From contig CAJUBM010000014.1 of assembly GCA_910584735.1 (NCBI GenBank), positions 1 through 33,678 of the forward strand: 33,678 bases of DNA, written 5' to 3'. The DNA comes from an uncultured Muribaculaceae bacterium (GTDB lineage Bacteria; Bacteroidota; Bacteroidia; Bacteroidales; Muribaculaceae). The position numbers and the translations under genes are program-made. Below are positions 8,180 to 16,703 of the stretch, piece after piece; position 1 is the first letter of the stretch; each line of letters opens with the position of its first letter. The notes beneath the pieces are model-generated. The model did no database searches, had not been told where the DNA came from, and was given only the letters and a program-made list of their open reading frames with translations.

Positions 8180-10375
8180 ATGCAGACAGTGAGACATACA
8201 GCATTTATAATACTGGCATCACTTTGTTCCCCGGCCCTGCTGGCCGGGGGACTGGGTGTGCTTAAGCCCGGGGCAAGGATTGCCCCGCAGGCTACACCGG
8301 GAAATAATACCCATATTTCCGTTCCCGAGAGTTCGTTACGTGCCCCGGGACGTCCTGATTTCTATGGCGTGGTCTTGTCGGCTGATGATGCCCCCGGCGC
8401 CGCCCCATCCATCCAGTCGTTCCGTGCCGGGTATTCCCCGGTTCCAGAGATGGTAATGGAACTTGACTATATGTCGGGATGTTCGGGTACCTCTATAGGC
8501 GGCGATTTCTACTATATGGAATATGCCGTAAATTCATCAGGCTCCATAACGTCCGTAGACTGGACGCGGGTAGACATGGAGGCCAAACGGGTCACCAAAT
8601 CTGTGGCACAGGAATATGCCATAGGGGTTTGTATGGATATGACATACGACCCGACAACCTCCACGGTCTACGGCATATCGGCAGTAAGTGACGTGCTGGT
8701 GAAGATTGATGCCGCTACGGGTGAGGCCACCCCTGTGGCACAGACCCTGCCTTTCTACACGCTTTCTGCCGATGCTGCCGGGCAGCTTTATGGTATCGCC
8801 CTTGACAGCCAGACACGTGAGGGGGTGCTTTACACGGTCAATAAGATGACCGGCGGATATATGAAGGTAGGCTCTACCGGGGTGAAGATGCTCACCGATG
8901 AGAGCGGTTCGGTGGCTTATTTCCAGACTGCCTCTTTCAGCCGGGCGAACGGTTCGTTATACTGGGCTGTGGCTAATGCCGAGGGAGCTTCGGCTCTTTA
9001 CCGGGTGGATGTGGCCACAGGTCGCGCGTCCTATCTTGCTCCGTTCCCTGACAATGAGATGTTTGTCGCCCTTTTTGATATGGAGCAGGTTGCCTCTTCG
9101 GGCGTGCCGGGCGCTGTTTCGGGTGTGTCAGCTACGGCAGATCCATCGGGTGCCTTGAAGGTCGATTTGAAGTTCACCGCCCCGGTGCTGACTGCCGGAG
9201 GGGATGAACTGAAATCGCTTACCGGGCTTAAGGTGTTCCGTGGAGCGGCTGAAGAGCCGGTTTATTCTGTTCCGTCACCTCAGCCCGGAAAGGAATATTC
9301 ATGGACTGACAATTCAGCCGCGGCCGGGTTCAATGCCTATCGTATCGTCTCTGCCAATGATGAGGGTGAGGCGCTCCCGGTCTATGTGTCGACATTCTGC
9401 GGCGAGGATTACCCGTCCGCTCCCACCGAGGTGGTTGTTACATTGGACGCCTCAGGCTATCCCGTAGTATCGTGGAAAGCCCCGGTGACGGGTCTTAACG
9501 GCCTGATACTCGATCCCTCGAGGCTTACCTATACCGTGCTTTGCGATATAAACGGACGTCAGGAAAGGGTAGGGGAAGGCATCCAAGGTACTACCTTTAC
9601 CGACCACACTTTGGATATTTCCACCCAGAGCTATCCCTATTACTATGTGATAGCCTCCTCTTCCGCCGGAGAGGGACGTCAGTCGCAGGCAGCCGGATGC
9701 TATGCCGGGCCTGCCTATAAGCTGCCGTTGGTAGAGACATTCCGCGACTGTATGCTATCCACTTCACCTTGGATTATGCAGTCAATCGACCTCGGCGGTA
9801 CGTGGGAACTTAACTACATAAGCACTTTCCCCGGTTCCGGCCCTTATAACGATGGCGGTATGCTTGTATTCATAGGCTTCCGTTCGGTAGAGGGCGCCCA
9901 GGCGCGCATCGCCACCCCGTTGCTTGATTTTGAGAATGTCGCCAATCCCGAACTACGTTTCCATTTCTACTACCTCGACATGTCGGACGATGACCTCCGT
10001 TTTGACGACCATATGGTGGTGGAAGCCTCGGTTGACGGCGGCGAATTCCAGCCTGTGGCCAACGGCACCTACTACCAGCATGATGCCGATACACGATGGA
10101 CCGAATGTGTGCTTCCCCTCCGTGAATATGCCGGAAAGAAGAACGTAGCCATCGGTTTCCACGGCTACTCAGGCGGAGGTTTCGACCTGCTTCTTGACAA
10201 TATCCGCGTTCTTGACGGCGAACCGGGTGCCATAGACTGCGTAGAGGCCGATTCTGCTGAATCTGATCCTGTCTACTACACGCCCCAGGGTGTCCGCGTA
10301 GATGCCTCCTCCCTTACCCCCGGCATCTATATCCGCGTCACCTCCCGTGGCGCCCAAAAGATAGCCATCCCCTGA
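8180..10375 (+). CDS. Exported beta-propeller-like/FN3/choice-of-anchor J protein, T9SS-like tail
   Basis: This 731-residue exported protein has a signal peptide (~1-22). Residues ~90-300 carry repeats of the type VYGISA..LVKIDAATGEA and LYRVDVATGRA, typical of beta-propeller blades. Two FN3-like domains follow (~310-510), then one choice-of-anchor J-like domain (~515-690, beginning KLPLVETFRDC), then a short T9SS-like tail (LTPGIYIRVTSRGAQKIAIP). Its ATG lies 2 bp after the preceding stop, so the two are almost certainly co-translated. The FN3 and anchor J parts resemble those of the upstream protein, suggesting the two genes arose by duplication and shuffling. A hairpin at 10405-10450 closes the cluster. 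The specific function is unknown. Confidence 0.85.
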   Translation: MQTVRHTAFIILASLCSPALLAGGLGVLKPGARIAPQATPGNNTHISVPESSLRAPGRPDFYGVVLSADDAPGAAPSIQSFRAGYSPVPEMVMELDYMSGCSGTSIGGDFYYMEYAVNSSGSITSVDWTRVDMEAKRVTKSVAQEYAIGVCMDMTYDPTTSTVYGISAVSDVLVKIDAATGEATPVAQTLPFYTLSADAAGQLYGIALDSQTREGVLYTVNKMTGGYMKVGSTGVKMLTDESGSVAYFQTASFSRANGSLYWAVANAEGASALYRVDVATGRASYLAPFPDNEMFVALFDMEQVASSGVPGAVSGVSATADPSGALKVDLKFTAPVLTAGGDELKSLTGLKVFRGAAEEPVYSVPSPQPGKEYSWTDNSAAAGFNAYRIVSANDEGEALPVYVSTFCGEDYPSAPTEVVVTLDASGYPVVSWKAPVTGLNGLILDPSRLTYTVLCDINGRQERVGEGIQGTTFTDHTLDISTQSYPYYYVIASSSAGEGRQSQAAGCYAGPAYKLPLVETFRDCMLSTSPWIMQSIDLGGTWELNYISTFPGSGPYNDGGMLVFIGFRSVEGAQARIATPLLDFENVANPELRFHFYYLDMSDDDLRFDDHMVVEASVDGGEFQPVANGTYYQHDADTRWTECVLPLREYAGKKNVAIGFHGYSGGGFDLLLDNIRVLDGEPGAIDCVEADSAESDPVYYTPQGVRVDASSLTPGIYIRVTSRGAQKIAIP

Positions 10376-10404
10376 TTCCCAGGAGAGAATTAAAATCCCT
10401 ATAA

Positions 10405-10450
10405 ATATCAATGCGTTGTATCGCCCTAAGATGCAGCGCATTGATTATTT
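10405..10450 (+). terminator. Hairpin terminator after the exported-protein cluster
   Basis: The arms TCAATGCG (10408-10415) and CGCATTGA (10437-10444) pair, with further inner pairing TTGTATC/GATGCAG. The 3' arm is followed by TTATTT. It lies 33 bp after the last stop of the three-gene cluster. The T-run is short, so the strength is uncertain. Confidence 0.55.
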
Positions 10451-10526
10451 ATTGGGATTGTCCTTGCATGTCTCTTTTTTTACCAAAATAATACCGTAGG
10501 CTACCATATTTTGTAGTCGAATTTAT

Positions 10527-10534
10527 TAACTTTG
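10527..10534 (+). promoter_or_regulatory. -7 box before the YhcG-like nuclease gene
   Basis: TAACTTTG is an exact match to TAnnTTTG, 23 bp before the ATG at 10558. A TTTG at 10510-10513 is only 13 bp away, too close for a normal -33 element. The promoter of the broken nuclease gene therefore seems to be at least partly intact. Confidence 0.45.
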
Positions 10535-10557
10535 TAAACCAAACGGAAACATAGGTT

Positions 10558-11661
10558 ATGGCAAAGACAGACAATAAACCGGCATTTGTGAAGCGCGACA
10601 CCATTATCGCAGGCAAGGAGTATGCTCGGTTGCTAAGTTCGCTGAAAGAGCGTTTCCGCAAGTCACAAATAAAGGCGGCGGTAAAAGTCAACACCTCCAT
10701 GTTGGAGTATTATTGGTATATGGGTCGAGATATTTCAAAACTTCATGAAGCTGCCAAATGGGGAAGCGCGTTCTTCGATTGTCTCAGTCTTGACCTTAAG
10801 ACAGCTTTCCCCGGGCAACCGGGTTTTTAAGTTACCAATATCAAGTATGCCAAACGGTGGTATGAGTTTTATAATCAAGACGATACAATTCGTCACCAAA
10901 CTGGTGACGAATTTGAAATGCCATTGGATTTCGGGATGGTGCCATGGAAGCATCATGTCCACATATTCACTCATTCCAAATCTGTTACGGAAGCAATCTT
11001 CTATATTGAAGAAACCTTAAAGAATGGGTGGAGTCGTTCACAACTTGAGACAGAGATCGGCAACAATCTATATGGCAAACAAGGACGAGCCATTACCAAC
11101 TTCGATGAAAAGTTGCCTGCACCATACAGCGGTCTTGCGAAGGCGATATTGAAAAGTCCGTATGATTTTGGATTCATCGACAAGAAGATTGTGACCGAAA
11201 AACAATTGGAAGATGAACTTGCGGCCAATATCACTCGATTCCTACTTGAGTTGGGACAAGGTTTCGCATATGTCGGTCGTCAGATGGAACTTAAGATGCC
11301 GGGAGGACAGACATTCATTCCCGATATGATTTTCTATCACACGAGGCTCAAATCATATATCGTATGTGAATTGAAAGTCGTGCCGTTCATTCCAGACTTT
11401 GCGGGTAAACTGAATTTCTATGTCTCGGCAGTGGATGAATTAATGAAGCAGTCAGATGATAATCCGACAATTGGATTGCTGATCTGTAAATCCAAAGATG
11501 ACACGGTGGTTGAATGGTCGTTCCGAGGAATGAACCAACCTCTCGGAGTTGCCGAATATAAGCTTAAAGAATTTATTTCCGAGAAAGCTGCCAAGTTACT
11601 CCCATCCGAGTCTGAATTACAGAATATCATAGACACATATGATGTAGAGTCGGATGATTGA
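10558..11661 (+). pseudogene. YhcG/DUF1016-type PDDEXK nuclease, interrupted by one in-frame stop
   Basis: Read in one frame from 10558 to 11661, this encodes the full YhcG-like protein: an N-terminal DUF1016_N helical domain and a C-terminal PDDEXK nuclease domain (FIPDMIFYH and YIVCELKV supply the Asp and the ExK). It is broken only by TAA at 10828-10830. The frame does not shift: after the stop it continues VTNIKYAKRWYEFY, exactly as in intact homologues, where the motif is GFSVxNLxYM. A single C-to-A change, TCA (Ser) to TAA, would explain the stop. Downstream restarts (ATG 10918) would give a 247-residue nuclease-domain fragment. Base composition is more AT-rich than both neighbours, consistent with horizontal acquisition. 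The family has been linked to restriction-modification and defence loci; no partner gene is adjacent. It ends 5 bp from the convergent MBL gene. Confidence 0.88.
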
Positions 11662-11666
11662 GAATC

Positions 11667-12437
11667 TTAGGGGATGGTGAGTTGGAGTCGGTCGTAGGCC
11701 AGGGAGACGGCAGGGGGGAGTAGGGTCTGGGTTTCGGCGTAGGGGGGCATGTCGTGGCTGATATGGGTGAGGTAGGCATGGCGGGGGGCGATTTCGGCGA
11801 TGACGTTGAGGGATTCAGGGAGCGAGAGGTGGGATATGTGGGGTTCGGGACGCAGGGCGTTTATTACAAGGGTGTCTATGCCTTTTATCGCGTTGATGGT
11901 TTCTGTGGGTACGTGTTTGGCATCGGTGATATACGCCATATTGCCGATGCGGAAACCCACGATTTCGAGTTTGTAATGGTTTACCGGCAGGGGGAGGATT
12001 TCTATGCCGTCAATGTAGAATGGGGAGAGAGGGGAGATTGTATGAAAGGAGAAGTGAGGTACGCCGGGATATGCTTTCGCAGCGAAGGCATAGGGCATGC
12101 GTTCGCGGAGGTTGCGCTCAACATCGGCCTGGCAGTAGATTGGAAAGTCAATGCCGTTTTTGCAATAGGGGCGCAGGTCGTCCATTCCTCCCACATGGTC
12201 GTAATGCTGGTGGGTAATCAGCAGCGCCGACAGGTTCAGGTCGCGAGGCATCACCAGCATCTGGTGATAGAAATCGGGGCCGCAGTCGACGAGCAGATTG
12301 ATGCCGTTGGCACATTCTATGAGTACCGAGGCCCGCAGACGCTTGTCGCGGTGGTCGGACGAGATGCATGTCGGACAGCCGCAGCGAAGCTGGGGTACGC
12401 CTGTGGAGGTCCCTGTGCCGAGGAATGTAAGTTTCAT
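11667..12437 (-). CDS. MBL-fold metallohydrolase, PhnP-like
   Basis: This 256-residue cytoplasmic metallo-beta-lactamase-fold hydrolase has no signal peptide. The metal motif HQHYDH is at residues 76-81 (HxHxDH), preceded by the typical GTGTSTGVP N-terminus. A cysteine pair in LRCGCPTC (~residues 18-25) resembles PhnP-type phosphodiesterases and their structural zinc. Later histidines (PVNHYKLE, THISHD) fit the remaining ligands. PhnP acts on cyclic phosphodiesters; members elsewhere in Bacteroidales have unassigned substrates, so I give no symbol. It is the last gene of a leftward run, 69 bp after the lipoprotein gene, and its stop faces the stop of the nuclease pseudogene 5 bp away. Confidence 0.88.
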   Translation of the reverse strand: MKLTFLGTGTSTGVPQLRCGCPTCISSDHRDKRLRASVLIECANGINLLVDCGPDFYHQMLVMPRDLNLSALLITHQHYDHVGGMDDLRPYCKNGIDFPIYCQADVERNLRERMPYAFAAKAYPGVPHFSFHTISPLSPFYIDGIEILPLPVNHYKLEIVGFRIGNMAYITDAKHVPTETINAIKGIDTLVINALRPEPHISHLSLPESLNVIAEIAPRHAYLTHISHDMPPYAETQTLLPPAVSLAYDRLQLTIP

Positions 12438-12506
12438 TTATTTGGACAGTGTGTGGGGTTGGATAGAGATTATTTTAGAGGTATTCCGGCCCGGGGGCGG
12501 TTACGG

Positions 12507-13433
12507 TTAGCGATGTAGTATGCCATCGATAAACACCAATGTGATTCCGTCTTGGTAAATCCATCGTTCATAGGCGGCCGACTGGTTGTGTCCCCGGTCG
12601 ATGGTGGCGGGTGTGCCGAGCGAAGCCTGTACCTCGGCGCGTGTCATGCCATCGTTCACGCGGGAGTTCTGTATGGACGTCCAGTTTGCATCGGTGACCT
12701 CGGGATAGAGCAGGCGCGGGTTGGAAATTGAGAAGAGGGTTTCAAATCCACGGATGGAATTGGCATCGTTCTGCGACATAAGCACGTTCCCCTCAGAATT
12801 GCCCGATTCATCTTTGAATGTTATTATCGCGGCATATTCTTCCGAGAAAGGACGTATCTCGGTAATGGTTACGGGAATGAATTTGCGGCCTTTACGCGTA
12901 TCACCGTCTCGGTCGTACCAAAGATTTGTCTTTATGAAATATCGGTTACCTGCAAGTGTCTTCCGCATTGAGTCTATAACGGACATTTCAATCGTGAACG
13001 GTACGCGGTAGGGTGTCGCGTCCTGTCCTGCGGGTGCGGTAAGACGCGTTATAACAGTGTCCGCCGGGTTACGGCGGTTGATGAAAGAGAGGTACCGGGC
13101 CTCTCCGCCCGTTAGTGACATCGTATTCCGGCATCCGGCATAGACGAGTGTGTCGCCCCGGTGAAGATCGGAGGTCCCGTTTATAATCCATCCGATTTTA
13201 TCATCGGTGACGTAGAACTCCTTACCCGGCTTCCAATCCGAGAAATTCTCGGGGGAGAAACCGGAGGCGATGGCCTGTTCTTCAGAGGTTTTGATTTTCT
13301 CCTTCTTCACATCCTTATATGTGATTGTAGGAGTATATTCGATGCCCGTGAAACAACCCTGGAGGGCCAGGGCTGTTATCACGGACATCATTATGGTGTA
13401 AGTGTTACTTAGCTTTTTCAGAGGTTGTGTCAT
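12507..13433 (-). CDS. Lipoprotein with C-terminal SmpA/BamE-like motif
   Basis: This is a 308-residue predicted lipoprotein, with an N-terminal hydrophobic stretch and lipobox LQGC giving acylated Cys27. The middle region is beta-rich and not recognised. The C-terminal ~55 residues (NDGMTRAEVQASLGTP, then YERWIYQDG and LVFIDGILHR) resemble the SmpA/OmlA (BamE) fold, a small domain found in envelope lipoproteins. It is translationally coupled to the prolyl oligopeptidase gene: the ATG at 13433 overlaps the upstream stop by 4 nt (ATGA). It probably sits in the outer membrane or faces the periplasm. The function is unknown; a role in outer-membrane assembly is only suggested by the domain. Confidence 0.75.
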   Translation of the reverse strand: MTQPLKKLSNTYTIMMSVITALALQGCFTGIEYTPTITYKDVKKEKIKTSEEQAIASGFSPENFSDWKPGKEFYVTDDKIGWIINGTSDLHRGDTLVYAGCRNTMSLTGGEARYLSFINRRNPADTVITRLTAPAGQDATPYRVPFTIEMSVIDSMRKTLAGNRYFIKTNLWYDRDGDTRKGRKFIPVTITEIRPFSEEYAAIITFKDESGNSEGNVLMSQNDANSIRGFETLFSISNPRLLYPEVTDANWTSIQNSRVNDGMTRAEVQASLGTPATIDRGHNQSAAYERWIYQDGITLVFIDGILHR

Positions 13434-15562
13434 TTAGGCTGTATTCCCATATTCTCGAAGATGAAGGAATATATGTCGGCATATTCATCGATAACCTTGC
13501 TGACAGGTTTGCCTGCGCCGTGGCCTGCCTTGGAGTCAATGCGTATGATTTTCGGGGCATCGCCTGTGTCGGCAGCCTGGAGGGCGGCGGCATATTTGAA
13601 TGAATGGGCCGGGACCACGCGGTCGTCATGGTCGGCTGTGGTCACCATTATCGCGGGATATTTTGTGCCATCGCGGCGTATGTTGTGCAGAGGGGAATAT
13701 CCCAACAGATAGTTGGCCATCTCGGGAGAGTCGGCCGAGGTGCCGTAGTCGGAAGCCCAGTTCCAGCCGATAGTGAACAGATGATAGCGCATCATATCCA
13801 TCACGCCTACGCGCGGAATAGCTACACGGAACAGGTCGGGACGCATATTGGTGACGGCGCCGACAAGCAGTCCGCCGTTCGAGCCACCTTCTATAACGAG
13901 GCGCTCGGGGTTGGTCCAACCCTCCTTAATCATATATTCGGCAGCAGAGATGAAATCGTTGAACACGTTGAGTTTCTTCTGCTTGGTGCCTGCCTCGTGC
14001 CATGCCTCGCCATACTCGGCTCCGCCGCGAAGATTTGTCTGGGCGTAGATACCTCCGTTCTCAAGCCATACCAGGCGGTTGGGGGAGAAGGATGGTGGGA
14101 GCGACACGTTGAAGCCGCCGTAGCCGTAGAGGTAGACGGGGTTGTTGCCATCGCGTTTCAGACCCTTGCGGTAGGTGAGGAACATCGGTACGCGTGTGCC
14201 ATCGGTAGAGGTGTAGAACACCTGTTCTGTCACATAGTCCTCAGGGTTGAATCCTTTCACTTCAGGGATGAAGTAGGGACGGCTTTCTCCGGTAGCCATA
14301 TCGTAGGAGTAGGCTGCGGAGGGGAAGAGGAAGGACGTAAATGTGTAGAACACATCGTCATACTCTTTCTGTGAGTTGAAGGAGGCTGTTCCGAAAGTTG
14401 GGAGTTCGATGTCGCGAATCTTTTTGCCGTCAAGAGCATAAAGAGCCGGATGATGGGAAGCATCGCGCTCGTAGTTCACAATCAGTTTGTCTTTGCCGGC
14501 ACGTTGCACGGAGGTAAGGACGCCATTGTCAGCCTGTGGGATGAGGTCGGTCCAGTTGGCTCTTTCCGGGGCAGAGACGGGGGCGGTTACCAGGCGGTTG
14601 TTGGGAGCATCTGCCGATGTGAGCATGTACAGTTTGCCGTCAATAACATCTATGGGGCTGATTTCATAATCCTGCGATGCCTCGATTAACTTCCAGTCGG
14701 CGCCGGGGGTCTCCAGGTCTTTCATAAGCAGTCCGTTGCCGAAACCTTGACCTCCAACAAGTACGAACAGGTAACGTTTGTCTGATGACAGACCTGCCGA
14801 ATGGAAATGGAGCGGGTGGGCCCTGTCCTCGAACACGAGGGTATCTTCGCTCTGCGGAGTGCCTATCGCGTGATAGTATATCTTGTGGTTCTCGTTAGCG
14901 TTGGAATATTCCTTTCCGGCTTCCGGGCGGTCATAGGCGCTGTAATAGAAGCCGTTACCTCGCCAGTCTGCCGAGGTGAACTTTGCCCATTCTATATGGT
15001 CTTTTATTGGGGTGCCTGTTTGGGCATCAAGAACAAATATCTCGGTCCAGTCGGAACCGCTGCGCGAAATGGTGTAGGCTATCCATTTGCCGTCGGGTGA
15101 CATGGTGATGCCTGTCAGGGCCACCGTACCGTCCTCCGAGAGAGTGTTGGGATCAAGAAGTACCGTCGGGGTATCGCCGAGGTGGTCCATGCGGTAGAGT
15201 ACCGACTGGTTTTTTAGTCCGTCATTGCGGAAGAAATAATAACGTCCGTCGTTCCAACGCCAGGGGGCTCCCTGTTTCACATAGTTGTTGAACTGCGAAA
15301 TCTCGCTGCGCAGTTTGTCGCGGAACGGAATCTGAGCCAGGTAATCCTCCGTCACCTTGCGTTCGGCTTCCACCCATGCAAGGGTTGTGGCGGATGTGTC
15401 GTTTTCCAACGGACGGTAAGGGTCGGGTACGGCTACACCGAAATATTCATCGACAGTGGCGTCGGACGGGGCTGCCGGATAGGACGTCGGAGCCTTTACC
15501 TGCGCTGTGGCTGCTGACGCGGTGATAAGTGCTGCCATTGCTGTGATTGCTGTTTTACGCAT
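13430..15562 (-). CDS. Prolyl oligopeptidase family serine peptidase (S9A), exported
   Basis: This 710-residue S9A peptidase hydrolyses peptides after proline. A signal peptide (MRKTAITAMAALITASAATA) points to a periplasmic enzyme. The mature start is the classic YPAAPSDATVDEYFGVAVPD, followed by a seven-bladed beta-propeller (~75-430) and the alpha/beta-hydrolase domain. Catalytic Ser561 lies in GGSNGG, the Asp in ADHDDRVVP (residues 643-651, Asp646 or Asp647) and His681 in AGHGAGKP. The length and the Ser-Asp-His spacing agree with known prolyl oligopeptidases. It lies 24 bp after the RNase D-like gene and overlaps the lipoprotein gene by 4 bp, indicating an operon. It likely contributes to breakdown of proline-rich peptides. 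Confidence 0.95.
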   Translation of the reverse strand: MRKTAITAMAALITASAATAQVKAPTSYPAAPSDATVDEYFGVAVPDPYRPLENDTSATTLAWVEAERKVTEDYLAQIPFRDKLRSEISQFNNYVKQGAPWRWNDGRYYFFRNDGLKNQSVLYRMDHLGDTPTVLLDPNTLSEDGTVALTGITMSPDGKWIAYTISRSGSDWTEIFVLDAQTGTPIKDHIEWAKFTSADWRGNGFYYSAYDRPEAGKEYSNANENHKIYYHAIGTPQSEDTLVFEDRAHPLHFHSAGLSSDKRYLFVLVGGQGFGNGLLMKDLETPGADWKLIEASQDYEISPIDVIDGKLYMLTSADAPNNRLVTAPVSAPERANWTDLIPQADNGVLTSVQRAGKDKLIVNYERDASHHPALYALDGKKIRDIELPTFGTASFNSQKEYDDVFYTFTSFLFPSAAYSYDMATGESRPYFIPEVKGFNPEDYVTEQVFYTSTDGTRVPMFLTYRKGLKRDGNNPVYLYGYGGFNVSLPPSFSPNRLVWLENGGIYAQTNLRGGAEYGEAWHEAGTKQKKLNVFNDFISAAEYMIKEGWTNPERLVIEGGSNGGLLVGAVTNMRPDLFRVAIPRVGVMDMMRYHLFTIGWNWASDYGTSADSPEMANYLLGYSPLHNIRRDGTKYPAIMVTTADHDDRVVPAHSFKYAAALQAADTGDAPKIIRIDSKAGHGAGKPVSKVIDEYADIYSFIFENMGIQPK

Positions 15563-15586
15563 AACGTGGATATGTGATGGTTTGAT

Positions 15587-16633
15587 TTAAGGTTTTTGCT
15601 TGTTCTGCCTTTTCCGAGATTTGGGCGCGAGGGCTGCAACCTGGCGCGTTAGCTCGACAATAAGACCTTCCAGGGATGAGAGACGTTCTTTGAGTTCTGC
15701 AATTTCTTCGCTATGGGTCTTATAGCGCGATTTCTTCGGTTTCGCCGTGGAGGCGTCCTCGTTGACAGTATCAGCCGGTACCTCGGTCTGTATAGCGGGC
15801 GTAGCCGGGGCGGCAACTTCAACTACAGAGACGGGTACATCCGTTATTTCTGTCTCTGTAGCCTGTTGGGCTTCGGCCTTTTTCTTTTTCTTCTTCTTCT
15901 TTTTCTTCTTTTTAGGCTCGGCGTTGTCTGTCGGTCCGGTGTTGCTTTCCCCCTCGGCGGGATGCACGCTATCGCATGGCACGGCCGGATGTATGCCCAC
16001 GCTGCGTTGCAGCACCTGGGCCGTTTCGTCATCTATGCCGTATGGCGATTCCTCCGGATTGAAACCTCCGGCTATCAGATGGTTATATATCTTTTGGCAT
16101 GCCCAGGCATCGAGGGCGGCGTAGGCCTGCTGCCCGGGGGTGAGTTCTTTTGCCTCCCAGTTGGTAAGACGCTGGTTCTTGGATATGCGCTCGTTGAAGA
16201 TTATGCCATAGATTTTCTGCAACGAATTGTCGGCAATCTGGTAGTCTTTGACGAAGGTCTGTAATTCCACGAAATTTGCCGGAGAGAAATCGGCAAGTTT
16301 CTGGAGTGAGTGGAAGTCGTCCTTTATGGATAGTCCTATTTTCTGTACAGAGGGGTTCTCGAAAAATGAGAACAGGCCGTCAAGCGATCCCATTTCTTTA
16401 AGCCTGAAGAGGAAACATTCCCCGTCAAGGGTTGAAATCTGCACGAGTGACACCTTGTAACGGTGGTTCTTTTGGAAACTCGGACGTGTCTCTGTGTCGA
16501 AGCCTACCTGCTTCATTTTGTTGAGATATTTCAAAGCGCTTTTGGCCTTTGCCGCCGAATTTACAAGAATCACCTTCCCGGGGTAGTGCACCTCGGGTAG
16601 CTGCATGAGTTGTTCTTTTGTAATTCCTAACAC
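15587..16633 (-). CDS. RNase D-like 3'-5' exonuclease with poly-lysine C-terminal extension
   Basis: This is a 348-residue protein. Residues ~1-205 form a DEDDy 3'-5' exonuclease domain: Exo I VGFDTETRPSF (Asp, Glu), Exo II around IGLSIKDDFHSL, and Exo III YAALDAWACQKIY with the YxxxD pair. Homologues in Bacteroidales usually stop near there. Here about 140 residues follow: an acidic/polar linker, a run of 12 lysines encoded at 15878-15913, an Ala/Thr/Val-rich linker, then a helical stretch (EEIAELKERLSSLEGLIVEL) that looks like a coiled coil, and a basic end. The extension could bind nucleic acid or ribosomes and oligomerise; that is inference. The start is supported by ITKEQL, which is conserved before the domain. 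A -7-like box only 5 bp upstream would leave almost no leader, so the promoter may lie elsewhere. Confidence 0.85.
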   Translation of the reverse strand: MLGITKEQLMQLPEVHYPGKVILVNSAAKAKSALKYLNKMKQVGFDTETRPSFQKNHRYKVSLVQISTLDGECFLFRLKEMGSLDGLFSFFENPSVQKIGLSIKDDFHSLQKLADFSPANFVELQTFVKDYQIADNSLQKIYGIIFNERISKNQRLTNWEAKELTPGQQAYAALDAWACQKIYNHLIAGGFNPEESPYGIDDETAQVLQRSVGIHPAVPCDSVHPAEGESNTGPTDNAEPKKKKKKKKKKKKAEAQQATETEITDVPVSVVEVAAPATPAIQTEVPADTVNEDASTAKPKKSRYKTHSEEIAELKERLSSLEGLIVELTRQVAALAPKSRKRQNKQKP

Positions 16634-16637
16634 GTTA

Positions 16638-16645
16638 CAAAATTA
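16638..16645 (-). promoter_or_regulatory. Possible -7 box before the exonuclease gene
   Basis: On the minus strand TAATTTTG matches TAnnTTTG exactly but lies only 5 bp upstream of the ATG at 16633. If used, the mRNA would be leaderless or translation would begin at the internal Met10 (16606). Alternatively it is a chance match and the gene is read through from the biotin operon. Confidence 0.25.
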
Positions 16646-16703
16646 CAATTTTTTTATGAACTCCTATCTATATTCACGGAACTTTCCGCCGGGGCTTCCT
16701 GTG

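Noticed and set aside
10745..11020. Apparent frameshift in the nuclease gene
   Set aside because: An overlapping +1 frame seemed to continue the protein, but the homologous residues after the stop are in the original frame, so the defect is a nonsense codon and not a frameshift.
11754..12518. 254-residue plus-strand frame opposite the MBL-fold gene
   Set aside because: The minus strand encodes an intact HxHxDH hydrolase of normal length; the opposite frame is a by-product of codon usage.
13604..14374. 256-residue plus-strand frame inside the prolyl oligopeptidase gene
   Set aside because: The minus-strand protein has the full catalytic triad and expected length, so this frame is a shadow.
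15878..15913. Poly-lysine stretch as a sequencing or frameshift artefact
   Set aside because: The codons are mixed AAA and AAG and the frame continues into a helical tail and a normal stop, so I treat it as real.
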